From Mycobacterium sp. E1747 (lineage in GTDB: Bacteria; Actinomycetota; Actinomycetes; Mycobacteriales; Mycobacteriaceae), in NCBI RefSeq assembly GCF_001667775.1, contig NZ_LZJI01000249.1:57609-121608 (forward strand): a stretch of 64,000 bases of DNA, read 5' to 3'. Positions 24,781 to 33,679 of the stretch are shown here, piece by piece; within the stretch, counting starts at the first letter, position 1; the number at the start of each line of letters is the position of its first letter. The position numbers and the translations under genes are program-made. The notes beneath the pieces were generated by a model. That model had not been told where the DNA came from. It saw only the letters and a list, made by a program, of their open reading frames with translations, and did not search any database.

Positions 24781-26327
24781 ATGGTGCCCAGGCCCTGATC
24801 AACACCCTGGTCGACGGCGGCGTCGACGTGTGCTTCGCCAACCCCGGCACCTCGGAGATGCACTTCGTGGCCGCACTGGACAGCGTCCCGCAAATGCGCG
24901 GCGTGCTGGCCCTGTTCGAGGGTGTCGCCACCGGGGCGGCCGACGGATACGCCCGAATCGCCGGCCGGCCGGCGGCGGTGCTGTTGCACCTGGGTCCCGG
25001 CCTGGGCAACGGCCTGGCCAACCTGCACAACGCGCGGCGCGCTCAGGTGCCGATGGTGGTCGTCGTCGGCGACCACGCCACATACCACAAAAAGTACGAC
25101 GCCCCATTGGAATCCGACATCGACGCGCTCGCCGGAACCGTTTCCGGGTGGATGCGTCGCACCGAACGCACCGCGGACGTCGCCTCCGACGCCGCGGAGG
25201 CGATCGCCGCGAGCCGCGCGGGCTCACGGATCTCTACGCTGATCCTGCCCGCCGACGTGTCATGGTCGGACGGGGCGCAACCGGTCGAGACGACACCCGC
25301 GGAGCCGGCGGGGGCCGAACCGCGGTTGGCGTTCGAGGTGATCGAGGTGCTGCGGTCGGGGGAGCCGACGGTCGTCATGATCGGCGGCGACGCCACCCGC
25401 GCACCGGGCCTAACCGCCGCCGCGCGGATCGCGCAGGCGACCGGCGCGCGGGTGCTGTGCGAGACGTTCCCGACGCGACTGGAGCGCGGCGCCGGCGTCC
25501 CCGCCGTCGAGCGGCTAGCCTATTTCGCCGAGGCCGCCACCGCCCAGCTGGACGGTGCCAAGCATCTGGTGCTGGCGGGCGCCAAATCGCCGGTGTCCTT
25601 CTTCGCCTACCCGGGCATGCCGAGCGACCTCGTGCCGGCCGGCTGTGAGGTGCATCTGCTCGCCGGACACAGCGGCGCCGCCGAGGCGCTCGCTGCGGTG
25701 GCCGATGAGCTGGCACCCGAAACCGTTGCGCCCGTTGCCGTTGCGGCGCGGCCCCAGCTGCCGACGGGGGCCCTGACGTCGGTATCGGCGGCCGACGTGA
25801 TCGGTGCGCTGCTGCCGGAGGGCGCGATCGTCGTCGACGAGTCGAACACCTCCGGCGTGCTGCTGGCCCGGGCGACCGCGGGGGCGCCGGCCCATGATTG
25901 GCTGACGTTGACCGGCGGGGCGATCGGGTACGGCATCCCGGCCGCCGTGGGCGCCGCGGTCGCCGCCCCCGACCGGCCGGTGCTATGCCTGGAATCCGAC
26001 GGATCCGCGATGTACACGATCTCCGGGTTATGGACTCAGGCGCGGGAAAACCTCGACGTCACCACCGTGATCTACGACAACAGCGCCTACGACATCCTGC
26101 GGATCGAGTTGGCGCGGGTGGGGGCCGGATCGGCTCCCGGGCCCAAGGCGCTCGACCTACTCGACTTATCGCGTCCCGCAATGGATTTCGTTAAGATCAG
26201 CGAAGGGATGGGCGTGCCCGCCCGGCGTGTCACCACCGCCGAGGAACTCGCCGACGCGCTGCGCCACGCGTTGAGCGAACCCGGGCCGCACCTGATCGAC
26301 GCCGTGGTGCCGTCAATAACGGGCTAA
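24777..26327 (+). CDS. ilvX: Thiamine-diphosphate enzyme IlvX (acetolactate-synthase-like)
   Basis: A 516-residue TPP enzyme with three domains. The N-terminal PYR domain has FANPGTSEMHF and the cofactor-activating Glu in LFEGVATGAADGYAR. The C-terminal PP domain has ESDGSAMYTISGLW followed by YDNSAYDI, the GDG-to-NN cofactor motif in modified form. It resembles the large subunit of acetolactate synthase, but without a regulatory-subunit gene nearby it may be a decarboxylase or carboligase on another 2-oxo acid. The start is GTG 24777 overlapping the previous stop. The 3' end overlaps the convergent serine hydrolase gene by 15 bp. Confidence 0.87.
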   Translation: MNGAQALINTLVDGGVDVCFANPGTSEMHFVAALDSVPQMRGVLALFEGVATGAADGYARIAGRPAAVLLHLGPGLGNGLANLHNARRAQVPMVVVVGDHATYHKKYDAPLESDIDALAGTVSGWMRRTERTADVASDAAEAIAASRAGSRISTLILPADVSWSDGAQPVETTPAEPAGAEPRLAFEVIEVLRSGEPTVVMIGGDATRAPGLTAAARIAQATGARVLCETFPTRLERGAGVPAVERLAYFAEAATAQLDGAKHLVLAGAKSPVSFFAYPGMPSDLVPAGCEVHLLAGHSGAAEALAAVADELAPETVAPVAVAARPQLPTGALTSVSAADVIGALLPEGAIVVDESNTSGVLLARATAGAPAHDWLTLTGGAIGYGIPAAVGAAVAAPDRPVLCLESDGSAMYTISGLWTQARENLDVTTVIYDNSAYDILRIELARVGAGSAPGPKALDLLDLSRPAMDFVKISEGMGVPARRVTTAEELADALRHALSEPGPHLIDAVVPSITG

Positions 26328-27026
26328 CCCCGGAAGTCGGCTGAGGACCCACTCCGACATCGTGTTGAGGACATCGACGCCCGTCTCCAGCACGCCGTCA
26401 TGGACCCTGGCGGCCAGGGCCACGCCCCACTGCCCCGACGGCGTGGGCACGATCCCGAACTGCCGCACCAGGTAGTCGCCCTGCATTCCGGGGCCCCAAC
26501 CGCCTTTGGCTGCAAAGCCTTTGGCGGCCAGCCCCCAGCGGTGGTCGCTGCTGAGGCGGTGCATCAGGTCGATGACATCGGACGAATCGGGGATCGACGG
26601 CAACTCCGCCGCGAAGCGGGCTTGCCGCTGCAGGGTCCACTGCGTCTGGCCGAAGGCCGTATAGCCGCGCCGGAGCCGACGTGATTCCACGACAGTGGCG
26701 GTGTCACCACCCTCGGCGATCACGCCCTGCACCCGGCGCGCCGCTTCCCCGGGATCGCCCAGACCGGACCACAATTGCTCCGACGCGTGATTGTCGGACT
26801 CGGTGATGGCCTTGACGGCCAGATCCTTCGCGCGCAACCAATCGCAGCGCAGCGCCGCGATCGTCAACGGCACCTTGATGGTCGACCATGCGACACCCGA
26901 CCACCATCGACCCAGCGAATAAGTGCGGTCCGGGCGGGCGATCGCGATGCCGACCTCCGCAGGCACCGCCGCGGACAGCTGATCGAAGCTCGCTTCGAGA
27001 GCGGTCTCTAGGGGCCGGGAAGTCAT
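26313..27026 (-). CDS. Small class-A-beta-lactamase-fold serine hydrolase, cytosolic
   Basis: A 237-residue protein with the three serine acyl-enzyme motifs in order: STIK (S48, K51), SDN (77-79) and KGG (174-176). These are the same as in class A beta-lactamases and penicillin-binding proteins. It is about 50 residues shorter than a typical mature enzyme plus signal. No signal peptide or lipobox is visible with ATG 27026; a longer frame adds only Arg-rich sequence. I saw no clear omega-loop ExxxN motif. Function as an esterase or peptidase is more likely than drug hydrolysis. It is convergent with ilvX. Confidence 0.78.
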   Translation of the reverse strand: MTSRPLETALEASFDQLSAAVPAEVGIAIARPDRTYSLGRWWSGVAWSTIKVPLTIAALRCDWLRAKDLAVKAITESDNHASEQLWSGLGDPGEAARRVQGVIAEGGDTATVVESRRLRRGYTAFGQTQWTLQRQARFAAELPSIPDSSDVIDLMHRLSSDHRWGLAAKGFAAKGGWGPGMQGDYLVRQFGIVPTPSGQWGVALAARVHDGVLETGVDVLNTMSEWVLSRLPGLARY

Positions 27027-27137
27027 GCGCTGATCGGACCCACCATCGCGTCTCCTTCGATCCCGACCTGTCCGTGCCGTCAAGCATTATCGTCGACGGT
27101 CCTATCGCACGGCGCGCCGCTGCGGGACGGCGCGTCG

Positions 27138-27365
27138 CTAGCCCGGCGGCAGCGCCGGCAGCGGAAGTCCCGGTTCCTGCGGTGGCGGTTCCCACGGGAC
27201 GCGTTCCGGCGTCTGCGGCGCGTAAACCAGCGGGGGCGGCGGAGGCAGCGGGGGAGGCGGTGGCACCGGATCGCCGGCGGCGCAACCGGCGCCGAATCCG
27301 AGCGCCGCGCCGCCCAGCGACGCGAGGAGGGCCGACCCGGCGATCAACTCACGAATTTTCGGCAT
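27138..27365 (-). CDS. Small secreted proline-rich protein
   Basis: A 75-residue precursor. The hydrophobic segment at residues 8-30 (LIAGSALLASLGGAALGFGA) looks like a signal peptide, followed by Cys 28 and a Pro-rich mature region of runs such as PPPPPLPPPPP. The lipobox is not canonical (GAGC). The gene overlaps the fadD17 end by 17 bp, so it probably shares its transcript. No function is recognised. Confidence 0.65.
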   Translation of the reverse strand: MPKIRELIAGSALLASLGGAALGFGAGCAAGDPVPPPPPLPPPPPLVYAPQTPERVPWEPPPQEPGLPLPALPPG

Positions 27366-28905
27366 GGGCCGATCTTCCCCTTCCCGTTTGCGGCTGGATC
27401 CGCACTACAGGATCGTCGCAGTCGACGCCCTGCGCCGCCAACTGGCGCTTGAGCACCTTGAAGGTCACCGTACGCGGCAGTTCCGTGCTGACCCGGACGT
27501 AGGACGGCCATTGCTTGGGTCCCAAGTCGGTCTGCTCGGCGAGGAAGGCGCGGAACTTCTCGGCGTCGAACTCGGCGCCGGGAGCCATCACCAGCGCGGC
27601 CATCACCTGGTCCCCGACCACCGGGTCGGGCACCGCGTACACGGCCACCTCGGTCACGTCGGGGTGCCGCAGCAGCACCTGCTCGATCGGAGCGGCGCCG
27701 AGGTTTTCACCGTCCACGCGCATCCAATCGCCGAGCCGCCCCGCGAAGTAGGCGTAGCCCGCGTCGTCGCGGTAGGCGAGGTCGCCGGTGTGGTAGACCC
27801 CGCCCGCCATCCGCTCGGCCTCGGCGGGCTCGTCGTTGTAGTAACCCTCGAACCGGCCCGCGCCGGCGGTGTTCACCAGCTCGCCGACCACGCCAACCGG
27901 GCAGGGTTCACCGGTATCGGGGTCGACGATGTCGACGCCCTCGGGAAGCGGACCCAACGCACCATCCGGGGTGTCCGGGGTGCGCGCGATCGCCACGCCG
28001 CCCTCGGTGGAACCGAATCCGTCCTGCACGACGCATCCGAACCGGCGCGCGAAGCGTTCGACATCGCGGGGCACGCCCTCGTTGCCGTACACCGCTCGTA
28101 GCGGGTTGTCCGCATCGTCGGGCTGCTCGGGCGTGGCCAGCACGTAGGACAGGGGCTTGCCGACGTAGTTGGCGTAGGTGGCGCCGAAGCGGCGGACGTC
28201 GACCAGGAAGTTGGAGGCAGAGAACTTGCGCCGCAACGCCAATGAGCCCTGACACGCGGCCGCCACCGCCCAGCCGACCAACACCGCGTTGGAATGAAAC
28301 AGCGGCATCGACACGTAACAGACGTCGTCGGGGCCGAGGGAGAATCGCTGGCTCATCGTCACGCCCGCGATCGCGACCTTGCCGTGGCTGCACTTCACCG
28401 CCTTGGGTTCGCCGCTGGTGCCAGACGTGAAGATCAGCATGAAAAGATCTGCGGCGGTTGCGGCTTGGAAGCGCGGTTCGACGTCGCGATATGCGGCCAC
28501 CTCGTCGGCCCACTCGGGGGAGTCCACGTTCACGTAGTCGATGTCGCCCAGTGCGGCAGCCGAAGCGGAGTCGGCCAGCAACACCTGGCAGTCGGCGTGC
28601 GCGATGTCGCGCGCCAGCGCGTCGCCGCGGCGCACCGGGTTGAGCCCCACCGGCACGATGCCGGACATGCCGGCCGCCGCCAGCATCGCCGAGAAGAACG
28701 GGGTGTTCTCCAACAGCACTCCGACGTGCGGCGGCTGCCCCGCGTCGAGGCGGTGCCGCAGCGCCGCCGCGACGGCGGCGCCGTGACGCAGGTGATCCCG
28801 CCAGGTGGTGTACGTCTCTTCGAAGTAGACGCCCCGGTCATCGATCTCTGCCAGCGGTGCCAGCAGTTTGGTGACCGTCGGATCGGGAGGAAGCACGAAG
28901 GTCAA
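27349..28905 (-). CDS. fadD17: Acyl-CoA synthetase FadD17
   Basis: A 518-residue ANL-superfamily ligase with the P-loop LMLIFTSGTSGEPKAVKCSHG, the A5-type DGFGSTEGG, the hinge region FAGRLGDWMRVDGEN and the C-terminal Lys in RTVTFKVLKRQL. FadD17 activates steroid side-chain acids (C24/C22 type) and belongs with FadE26/FadE27 in the first beta-oxidation cycle. It is downstream of fadE27 across an 84-bp gap containing a GC-rich stem (CCCCTCCCCGCTTCGCGGCT). Its 3' end overlaps the proline-rich small gene. Confidence 0.92.
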   Translation of the reverse strand: MTFVLPPDPTVTKLLAPLAEIDDRGVYFEETYTTWRDHLRHGAAVAAALRHRLDAGQPPHVGVLLENTPFFSAMLAAAGMSGIVPVGLNPVRRGDALARDIAHADCQVLLADSASAAALGDIDYVNVDSPEWADEVAAYRDVEPRFQAATAADLFMLIFTSGTSGEPKAVKCSHGKVAIAGVTMSQRFSLGPDDVCYVSMPLFHSNAVLVGWAVAAACQGSLALRRKFSASNFLVDVRRFGATYANYVGKPLSYVLATPEQPDDADNPLRAVYGNEGVPRDVERFARRFGCVVQDGFGSTEGGVAIARTPDTPDGALGPLPEGVDIVDPDTGEPCPVGVVGELVNTAGAGRFEGYYNDEPAEAERMAGGVYHTGDLAYRDDAGYAYFAGRLGDWMRVDGENLGAAPIEQVLLRHPDVTEVAVYAVPDPVVGDQVMAALVMAPGAEFDAEKFRAFLAEQTDLGPKQWPSYVRVSTELPRTVTFKVLKRQLAAQGVDCDDPVVRIQPQTGRGRSAHAENS

Positions 28906-28989
28906 TGTGCCCGCTCGCCCCCTCCCCGCTTCGCGGCTGGGGGTGTCCCCACCTCAATCCCTTGCCCGGACGGCATCGTCACCGGGCGA

Positions 28990-30093
28990 TCAGGCAGGGG
29001 TTTCCGCCAGTTCGCGGCCGATCCGGCGCAGCTGACCGGTGGCGCCGCCCAAGGCGAACTCGGCCTCCTTGGCTGCCAGGAAGTAGCGGTGCACCGGGTG
29101 ATCGGTGTCGACGCCGACACCCCCGTGCACGTGCACGATGGTGTGTGCCACCCGGTGCCCTGCGTCGGCGGCCCAGAACGCGGCGCTGGCCACGTCGATC
29201 TCGGCGGGAACATCCTCGGAGACGCGCCAGGCCGCCTGGGTGAGGGTGAGGCGCAAGCCCTTGACGTCGATGTACCCGTCGGCCAGCCGCTGCGACACCG
29301 CCTGGAAACTGCCGATCGGGCGATCGAATTGCTCCCGCTCCCTGGCGTATTCGGCGGTGAGCTGCAACCCGCGTTCGAGCACGCCCAGCTGGTAGGCGCT
29401 GCGGCCCAGAGCCGTGAGCGTGTCGAGCCAGACGACGACCTCGGCGCCGCCGACCATCCGGGCGCCGTCCACCTCGGCGCCGTCCAGCGCCAGGTGTCCG
29501 ACGCTGCCCAGGCCGGTGGTCTCGAGCGGGCTCGCCGAGACCCCGGAATCGGCGGCGGCGACCAGGAAAACGGCGGTGCCGGAATCGGTCTCGGCCGGAA
29601 CGAGGAACGCGTCGGCCACCGGTCCGAACCCGACCTGGGTGCGGGTGCCGGTGAGGCGGTAGCCGTCGCCGGCGCGGGTGGCCTGCACCGGCCCCTCACC
29701 CATCTCGCCCAGGAGCGCGACGGTGAGAATCTTCTCGCCGCTGACCGCCGGGGCGCCCCAATCCTGTTGCAGCTCTTGGGTGCCGAATCGCGCCAAAGCC
29801 CCGGCGCCCAGCATCACCGATTCCAGGTACGGCACGGCCGCCAGCTGGTGACCGAGCGCCACCAGGATGGCGACCTGCTCGAGTACCCCGAATCCGTCGC
29901 CGCCCACCGAGGTGGCCGAGGCACTGGTCAGGATGCCGGCGTCGATGAGTTTGCCCCACAGCGCGCGGTCGAGCCGTTGGTCGAGCTTGTCGAGTTCCCG
30001 GTGGTGCTCCGGTGTGCAGATCGAGTTCACGATCGTGTCGACCAGTCCGCCGAGGTCGGTGGCCGCTTCGGTCGTCGAAAAGTCCATCGTCAT
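28990..30093 (-). CDS. fadE27: Acyl-CoA dehydrogenase subunit FadE27 (ChsE5)
   Basis: A 367-residue acyl-CoA dehydrogenase-fold protein, somewhat degenerate compared with canonical ACADs. The start MTMDFSTTE at 30093 is preceded by AAAGGACGA. It has VGFGPVADAFLVPAE and REREQFDRPIGSFQAVSQRLAD in the C-terminal helical domain. In M. tuberculosis it forms an alpha2-beta2 complex with FadE26 that dehydrogenates the C27 steroid-CoA; the catalytic Glu is reported in the FadE26 partner. The gap to fadE26 is 23 bp, with fadE26 first. Confidence 0.92.
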   Translation of the reverse strand: MTMDFSTTEAATDLGGLVDTIVNSICTPEHHRELDKLDQRLDRALWGKLIDAGILTSASATSVGGDGFGVLEQVAILVALGHQLAAVPYLESVMLGAGALARFGTQELQQDWGAPAVSGEKILTVALLGEMGEGPVQATRAGDGYRLTGTRTQVGFGPVADAFLVPAETDSGTAVFLVAAADSGVSASPLETTGLGSVGHLALDGAEVDGARMVGGAEVVVWLDTLTALGRSAYQLGVLERGLQLTAEYAREREQFDRPIGSFQAVSQRLADGYIDVKGLRLTLTQAAWRVSEDVPAEIDVASAAFWAADAGHRVAHTIVHVHGGVGVDTDHPVHRYFLAAKEAEFALGGATGQLRRIGRELAETPA

Positions 30094-30116
30094 TCGTCCT
30101 TTAAGGGAAGTGGGGC

Positions 30117-31310
30117 TCAGCGGTTTCGGGGCAGTCCCAGCGCGACCATGCCGATGATGTCGCGCTGCACTTCGTTGGTGCCGCCGCCGAAGGTCAGGAT
30201 CAGGCACGCGCGGTGCATCCGCTCGACCCGGCCGCGTAGCAGCGCACCCGGCGAATTCTGACGCACCGTGGCCGCGGTGCCCAGCACCTCCATCAGCAGC
30301 CGGTATGCCTCGGTGGCCAACTCGGTGCCGTACACCTTGGCCGCCGAGGCGTCCGCCGGCGACAGCGACTGGCCGTCCGAGCCCCCTTGGGCGGAAGCCA
30401 ACTCCCAGTTGATCAACTTCAGCACCTCGGCCTTGGCATGCACCCGGGCCAGGTTGATCTGCACCCACTCCGAATCGATCAGCCGGGCGCCGCTGGAGTC
30501 CTTGGTGTTTTGCGCCCACTCGCGAACCTCGTGCAGCGCGAGGAAGATCGGTTGCGCCGACACCAGGGCGACGCGTTCGTGGTTGAGCTGGTTGGTGACC
30601 AGCTTCCAGCCGCCGTTCTCCTCACCGATGAGGTTGGTCACCGGGACTCGCACGTCGGAGTAGTAGGTGGCGCTGGTGTCCACCCCGGCCATGGTGTGCA
30701 CCGGCGTCCACGAGAAGCCTTCGGCGGTCGTCGGCACGGTCAGCATCGAAATGCCGCGGTGTTTTTTTGCCTCCGGGTTGGTGCGCACCGCGAGCCAGAC
30801 CCAGTCGGCGTAGGCGATCAGGCTGGTCCACATCTTCTGGCCGTTGACCACGTAGTCGTCGCCATCGCGGACGGCGGTGGTGCGCAGGTTGGCCAGGTCG
30901 GTGCCGGCGCCCGGCTCCGAGTAGCCGATCGAGAAGTGCAGTTCGCCGGCGGCGATCTTGGGCAGGAAGAACGTCTTCTGTTCCTCGGTGCCGAATGCCA
31001 TGATCGTCGGCGCCACGCTGTTGATGGTCAGGAACGGCACCGGCACGCCCGCGATCGCGGCCTCATCGGTGAAAATCAGTGAATCCATCGGGGAGCGGTC
31101 CTGGCCGCCGTACTCCTTGGGCCAGTTCAGCGTCAGCCAGCCGTCCTTGCCCATCTGCGCGACGGTGTCGCGGTACGCGGTGCCGGTTCCCACCTCGCCG
31201 GCACCCGAGGAGGTCAGCGCTTCGCGGCGCTCCGGCGTCATGAGGTTGGTGAAGTACGACCGCAGCTCGCGACGCAGCTCCTCCTGTTCAGGGGTGTAAC
31301 TGATGCGCAT
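30117..31310 (-). CDS. fadE26: Acyl-CoA dehydrogenase subunit FadE26 (ChsE4)
   Basis: A 397-residue acyl-CoA dehydrogenase. The FAD/substrate segment is FSIGYSEPGAGTDLANLRT, followed by GQKMWTSLIAYADWVWLAVRT. A C-terminal helical bundle includes GTNEVQRDIIGMVALGLPR, the ACAD signature end. It is the larger partner of the FadE26-FadE27 complex starting beta-oxidation of the cholesterol side chain. ATG 31310 heads the minus-strand operon fadE26-fadE27-fadD17-small protein, 80 bp below the KstR-type operator at 31390. Confidence 0.93.
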   Translation of the reverse strand: MRISYTPEQEELRRELRSYFTNLMTPERREALTSSGAGEVGTGTAYRDTVAQMGKDGWLTLNWPKEYGGQDRSPMDSLIFTDEAAIAGVPVPFLTINSVAPTIMAFGTEEQKTFFLPKIAAGELHFSIGYSEPGAGTDLANLRTTAVRDGDDYVVNGQKMWTSLIAYADWVWLAVRTNPEAKKHRGISMLTVPTTAEGFSWTPVHTMAGVDTSATYYSDVRVPVTNLIGEENGGWKLVTNQLNHERVALVSAQPIFLALHEVREWAQNTKDSSGARLIDSEWVQINLARVHAKAEVLKLINWELASAQGGSDGQSLSPADASAAKVYGTELATEAYRLLMEVLGTAATVRQNSPGALLRGRVERMHRACLILTFGGGTNEVQRDIIGMVALGLPRNR

Positions 31311-31389
31311 CCCAGCCGTCCTTTGTTAACGTGATTCGCCTCGATTAGCCGACGTTACTCGGCCGACGCCTACCGCTTCGCCTTCCGGT

Positions 31390-31403
31390 TGTAACACGTT
31401 CTA
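31390..31403. promoter_or_regulatory. KstR-type operator between fadE26 and fdxD
   Basis: TGTAACACGTTCTA matches TnnAACnnGTTnnA and is identical to the site at 21496-21509. It can control both the fadE26 operon (minus) and fdxD-hsd4A (plus). Confidence 0.87.
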
Positions 31404-31510
31404 GTCTGAGATTCCAGCGACCGTTTCCCTAGCGGTATCCGGGCCCTATGGTGGTCCTACATACTGATGGGGCATGTCCTCGGTTGAAGGCCAGGTGCAA
31501 GGAGGGTGCT

Positions 31511-31702
31511 GTGCGGGTGATCGTCGACCATGACCGGTGTGAAGGTAACGCCGTGTGCTTGGGAATCGCGCCGGATATCTTCGACCTGGACGACGAGGAT
31601 TACGCAGTCGTGAAGCTGGATCCGATCCCCGCCGATCAGGAGCAGCTGGCCGAGCAGGCGATCGCCGAATGCCCGCGGGCCGCGCTGTTGCGCGGTGATT
31701 AG
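31511..31702 (+). CDS. fdxD: 3Fe-4S-type ferredoxin FdxD
   Basis: A 63-residue ferredoxin with cysteines at positions 10, 16 and 54 (RCEGNAVC and AECP), the spacing of single-cluster actinobacterial ferredoxins. The usual middle cysteine is missing, favouring 3Fe-4S. The GTG start at 31511 follows AAGGAGGGT and gives the length of M. tuberculosis FdxD; the frame upstream to 31448 is not needed. It probably donates electrons to a P450 or Rieske enzyme of the steroid pathway (inference from the regulon). Confidence 0.9.
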   Translation: MRVIVDHDRCEGNAVCLGIAPDIFDLDDEDYAVVKLDPIPADQEQLAEQAIAECPRAALLRGD

Positions 31703-31745
31703 CTCGAGCCCGAATGCGTCCTAAGAAACTAGAGGTATTCATAAA

Positions 31746-32660
31746 TTGACTAGCAGCGCGAACGCGACGGATCTATCCGGGAAGGTCGCGGTGGTGACCG
31801 GTGCCGCCGCGGGCCTGGGTAGGGTGGAGGCACTTGGCCTGGCCCGGCTCGGCGCGACCGTCGTCGTCAACGACATCGCCGCCGCCCTGGACGCCTCCGA
31901 TGTCATCGACGAGATCAACTCGGCGGGCTCCAAGGCCGTCGCGGTGGCCGGCGACATCAGCGAACGCGCGACCGCCGACGAGTTGGTCGCCCAGGCCGAC
32001 GGCCTCGGGGGGCTCGACATCGTCGTCAACAACGCGGGCATCACCCGTGACCGGATGCTGTTCAACATGTCCGACGAGGAGTGGGATCTGGTCATTGCGG
32101 TGCACCTGCGCGGCCATTTCCTGCTGACCCGCAACGCGGCCACCTACTGGCGGTCGAAGGCCAAGGACGCGGGGGGAACGGTCTTCGGTCGTCTGGTTAA
32201 CACCGCGTCCGAGGCGGGGCTGGTCGGCCCGGTGGGGCAGGCGAACTACGGCGCGGCCAAGGCCGGCATCATCTCGCTGACCCTGACAGCCGCGCGGGCG
32301 CTGGGCCGCTACGGCGTGTGCGCCAACGCGATCTGTCCGCGCGCCCGCACCGCGATGACGGCGGACGTCTTCGGTGCCGCGCCGGAAGTGGAGGCGGGCG
32401 GCATCGACCCGCTGTCGCCCGAGCACGTCGTCAGCCTGGTCAAGTTCCTGTCATCTCCGGCGGCCGCGGAAGTCAACGGGCAGGTGTTCATCGTCTACGG
32501 TCCGCAGGTGACCCTGGTCGCCGCGCCCACCGCGGAGCATCGATTCAGCGCCGAGGGCGAGGCCTGGGAGCCGGGGCAGCTGAGCGCGACGCTGCAAGGG
32601 TACTTTGCTGGGCGGGATCCCGAACGCAACTTTTCCGCGGTCGGGTTGATGGAGCAATAA
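31746..32660 (+). CDS. hsd4A: Hsd4A-type SDR (17-beta-hydroxysteroid dehydrogenase/beta-hydroxyacyl-CoA dehydrogenase)
   Basis: A 304-residue SDR. The cofactor loop is VVTGAAAGLGRVEALGLARLG, with NNAGITRD, the active-site NTASEAGLVG and YGAAKAGIISL (Tyr-x-x-x-Lys), and an extended C-terminus of about 50 residues compared with minimal SDRs. In steroid degraders Hsd4A oxidises the C22 or C24 hydroxyacyl-CoA and has 17-beta-hydroxysteroid activity. The start is TTG 31746, 43 bp after fdxD. It is the last gene before the mce4 promoter region. Confidence 0.88.
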   Translation: MTSSANATDLSGKVAVVTGAAAGLGRVEALGLARLGATVVVNDIAAALDASDVIDEINSAGSKAVAVAGDISERATADELVAQADGLGGLDIVVNNAGITRDRMLFNMSDEEWDLVIAVHLRGHFLLTRNAATYWRSKAKDAGGTVFGRLVNTASEAGLVGPVGQANYGAAKAGIISLTLTAARALGRYGVCANAICPRARTAMTADVFGAAPEVEAGGIDPLSPEHVVSLVKFLSSPAAAEVNGQVFIVYGPQVTLVAAPTAEHRFSAEGEAWEPGQLSATLQGYFAGRDPERNFSAVGLMEQ

Positions 32661-32907
32661 CCTTGTGAGGGCACTTCCTGGGGGGCGAATCAGCAGCTAG
32701 AACATGTGTCAATTTCAAATAATACAATGGTGTCTGACCTGGATAATTAACGTTTTGGACAAAGAAATGTTATTCATTGATATTGATTGACACCCTTGTC
32801 TTGTTCTGAGTTACTATGATCCGGCTCACATCGAGCCGCGTGCGACGAAAGACACCGCTAAGGCGACGCACAGACTTCGCCGCGAGCAGCCGAGGGGGGT
32901 AGCCAAG
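32661..32907 (+). promoter_or_regulatory. mce4 promoter region, AT-rich
   Basis: About 247 bp, clearly lower in GC than anything around it between 32700 and 32820. It contains the degenerate KstR-like palindrome at 32698-32711. A TACAAT at 32723-32728 could be a -10 element, with the palindrome over its -35 position. A second TTGACA (32787-32792)/TACTAT (32812-32817) pair has a 19-bp spacer. GAGGGGGGT near 32893-32901 is the ribosome binding site for yrbE4A. Promoter calls are by eye. Confidence 0.5.
32698..32711. promoter_or_regulatory. Degenerate KstR-like site ahead of mce4
   Basis: TAGAACATGTGTCA keeps T, AAC and the final A, but has GTG instead of GTT in the second half-site. The position upstream of yrbE4A is where a KstR site is expected for mce4. 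A weaker site would mean looser repression than at the catabolic genes. Confidence 0.55.
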
Positions 32908-33672
32908 TTGAGGGAACAACTTGCGGTTCCCGCTCGCGCCGTCGGCGGGTTCTTCGAAATGATGATCGACACCGGCCGGCAGAGCTTTCGCCGGCCGTTC
33001 CAAATTGGCGAGTTCTTGGAACAGACCTGGATGATCGCGCGGGTGTCGCTGCTCCCGACCCTGCTGGTGTCGATCCCCTTCACCGTGCTGGTGGCGTTCA
33101 CGCTCAACATCCTGCTCCGCGAAATCGGGGCCGCCGACTTGTCCGGTGCCGGAACGGCTTTCGGCACCATCACCCAGTTGGGCCCGGTGGTGACGGTGCT
33201 CGTGGTGGCGGGGGCCGGAGCCACGGCGATCTGCGCGGATCTCGGCGCGCGAACCATCCGCGAGGAGATCGACGCCATGCGGGTGCTCGGCATCGATCCG
33301 ATCCACCGGCTGGTGGTTCCCCGGGTGTTGGCGTCCACCGTGGTCGCGCTCTTGCTCAACGGTTTGGTGTGCGCCATCGGCTTGTCCGGCGGCTATGTGT
33401 TCTCCGTCTTTTTGCAGGGCGTGAATCCGGGTGCGTTCATCAACGGGCTCACCGTTCTGACCGGGCTGCGCGAGCTGGTGCTCGCCGAGGTCAAGGCGCT
33501 GCTGTTCGGCGTGATGGCCGGGCTGGTCGGTTGTTATCGCGGGCTGACCGTAAAGGGCGGACCCAAGGGCGTCGGCAATGCGGTCAACGAAACCGTGGTC
33601 TACGCGTTCATCTGTCTGTTCGTCATCAACGTGGTGATGACCGCCATCGGCGTGCGAATCTCGGCGAAGTGA
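32908..33672 (+). CDS. yrbE4A: MlaE-type permease YrbE4A
   Basis: A 254-residue integral membrane protein of the MlaE/YrbE family, one half of the permease of the Mce4 lipid importer. It has about five to six hydrophobic segments and the cytoplasmic loop GARTIREEIDAMRVLGIDPIHRL, with the EExDA motif thought to contact the ATPase Mkl/MceG. The TTG start at 32908 follows GAGGGGGGT. It is the first gene of mce4. Confidence 0.93.
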   Translation: MREQLAVPARAVGGFFEMMIDTGRQSFRRPFQIGEFLEQTWMIARVSLLPTLLVSIPFTVLVAFTLNILLREIGAADLSGAGTAFGTITQLGPVVTVLVVAGAGATAICADLGARTIREEIDAMRVLGIDPIHRLVVPRVLASTVVALLLNGLVCAIGLSGGYVFSVFLQGVNPGAFINGLTVLTGLRELVLAEVKALLFGVMAGLVGCYRGLTVKGGPKGVGNAVNETVVYAFICLFVINVVMTAIGVRISAK

Positions 33673-33679
33673 GTCCTCG

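Noticed and set aside
26313..27026. Chromosomal beta-lactamase conferring drug resistance
   Set aside because: The motifs fit the fold, but no signal peptide or omega-loop glutamate is visible, so drug hydrolysis is not supported.
28906..28989. GC-rich stem between fadE27 and fadD17 as another copy of the 9403 repeat
   Set aside because: It shares only short G/C blocks with the 6979/9403/9439 repeat and the order of blocks differs, so I could not support it as the same element.
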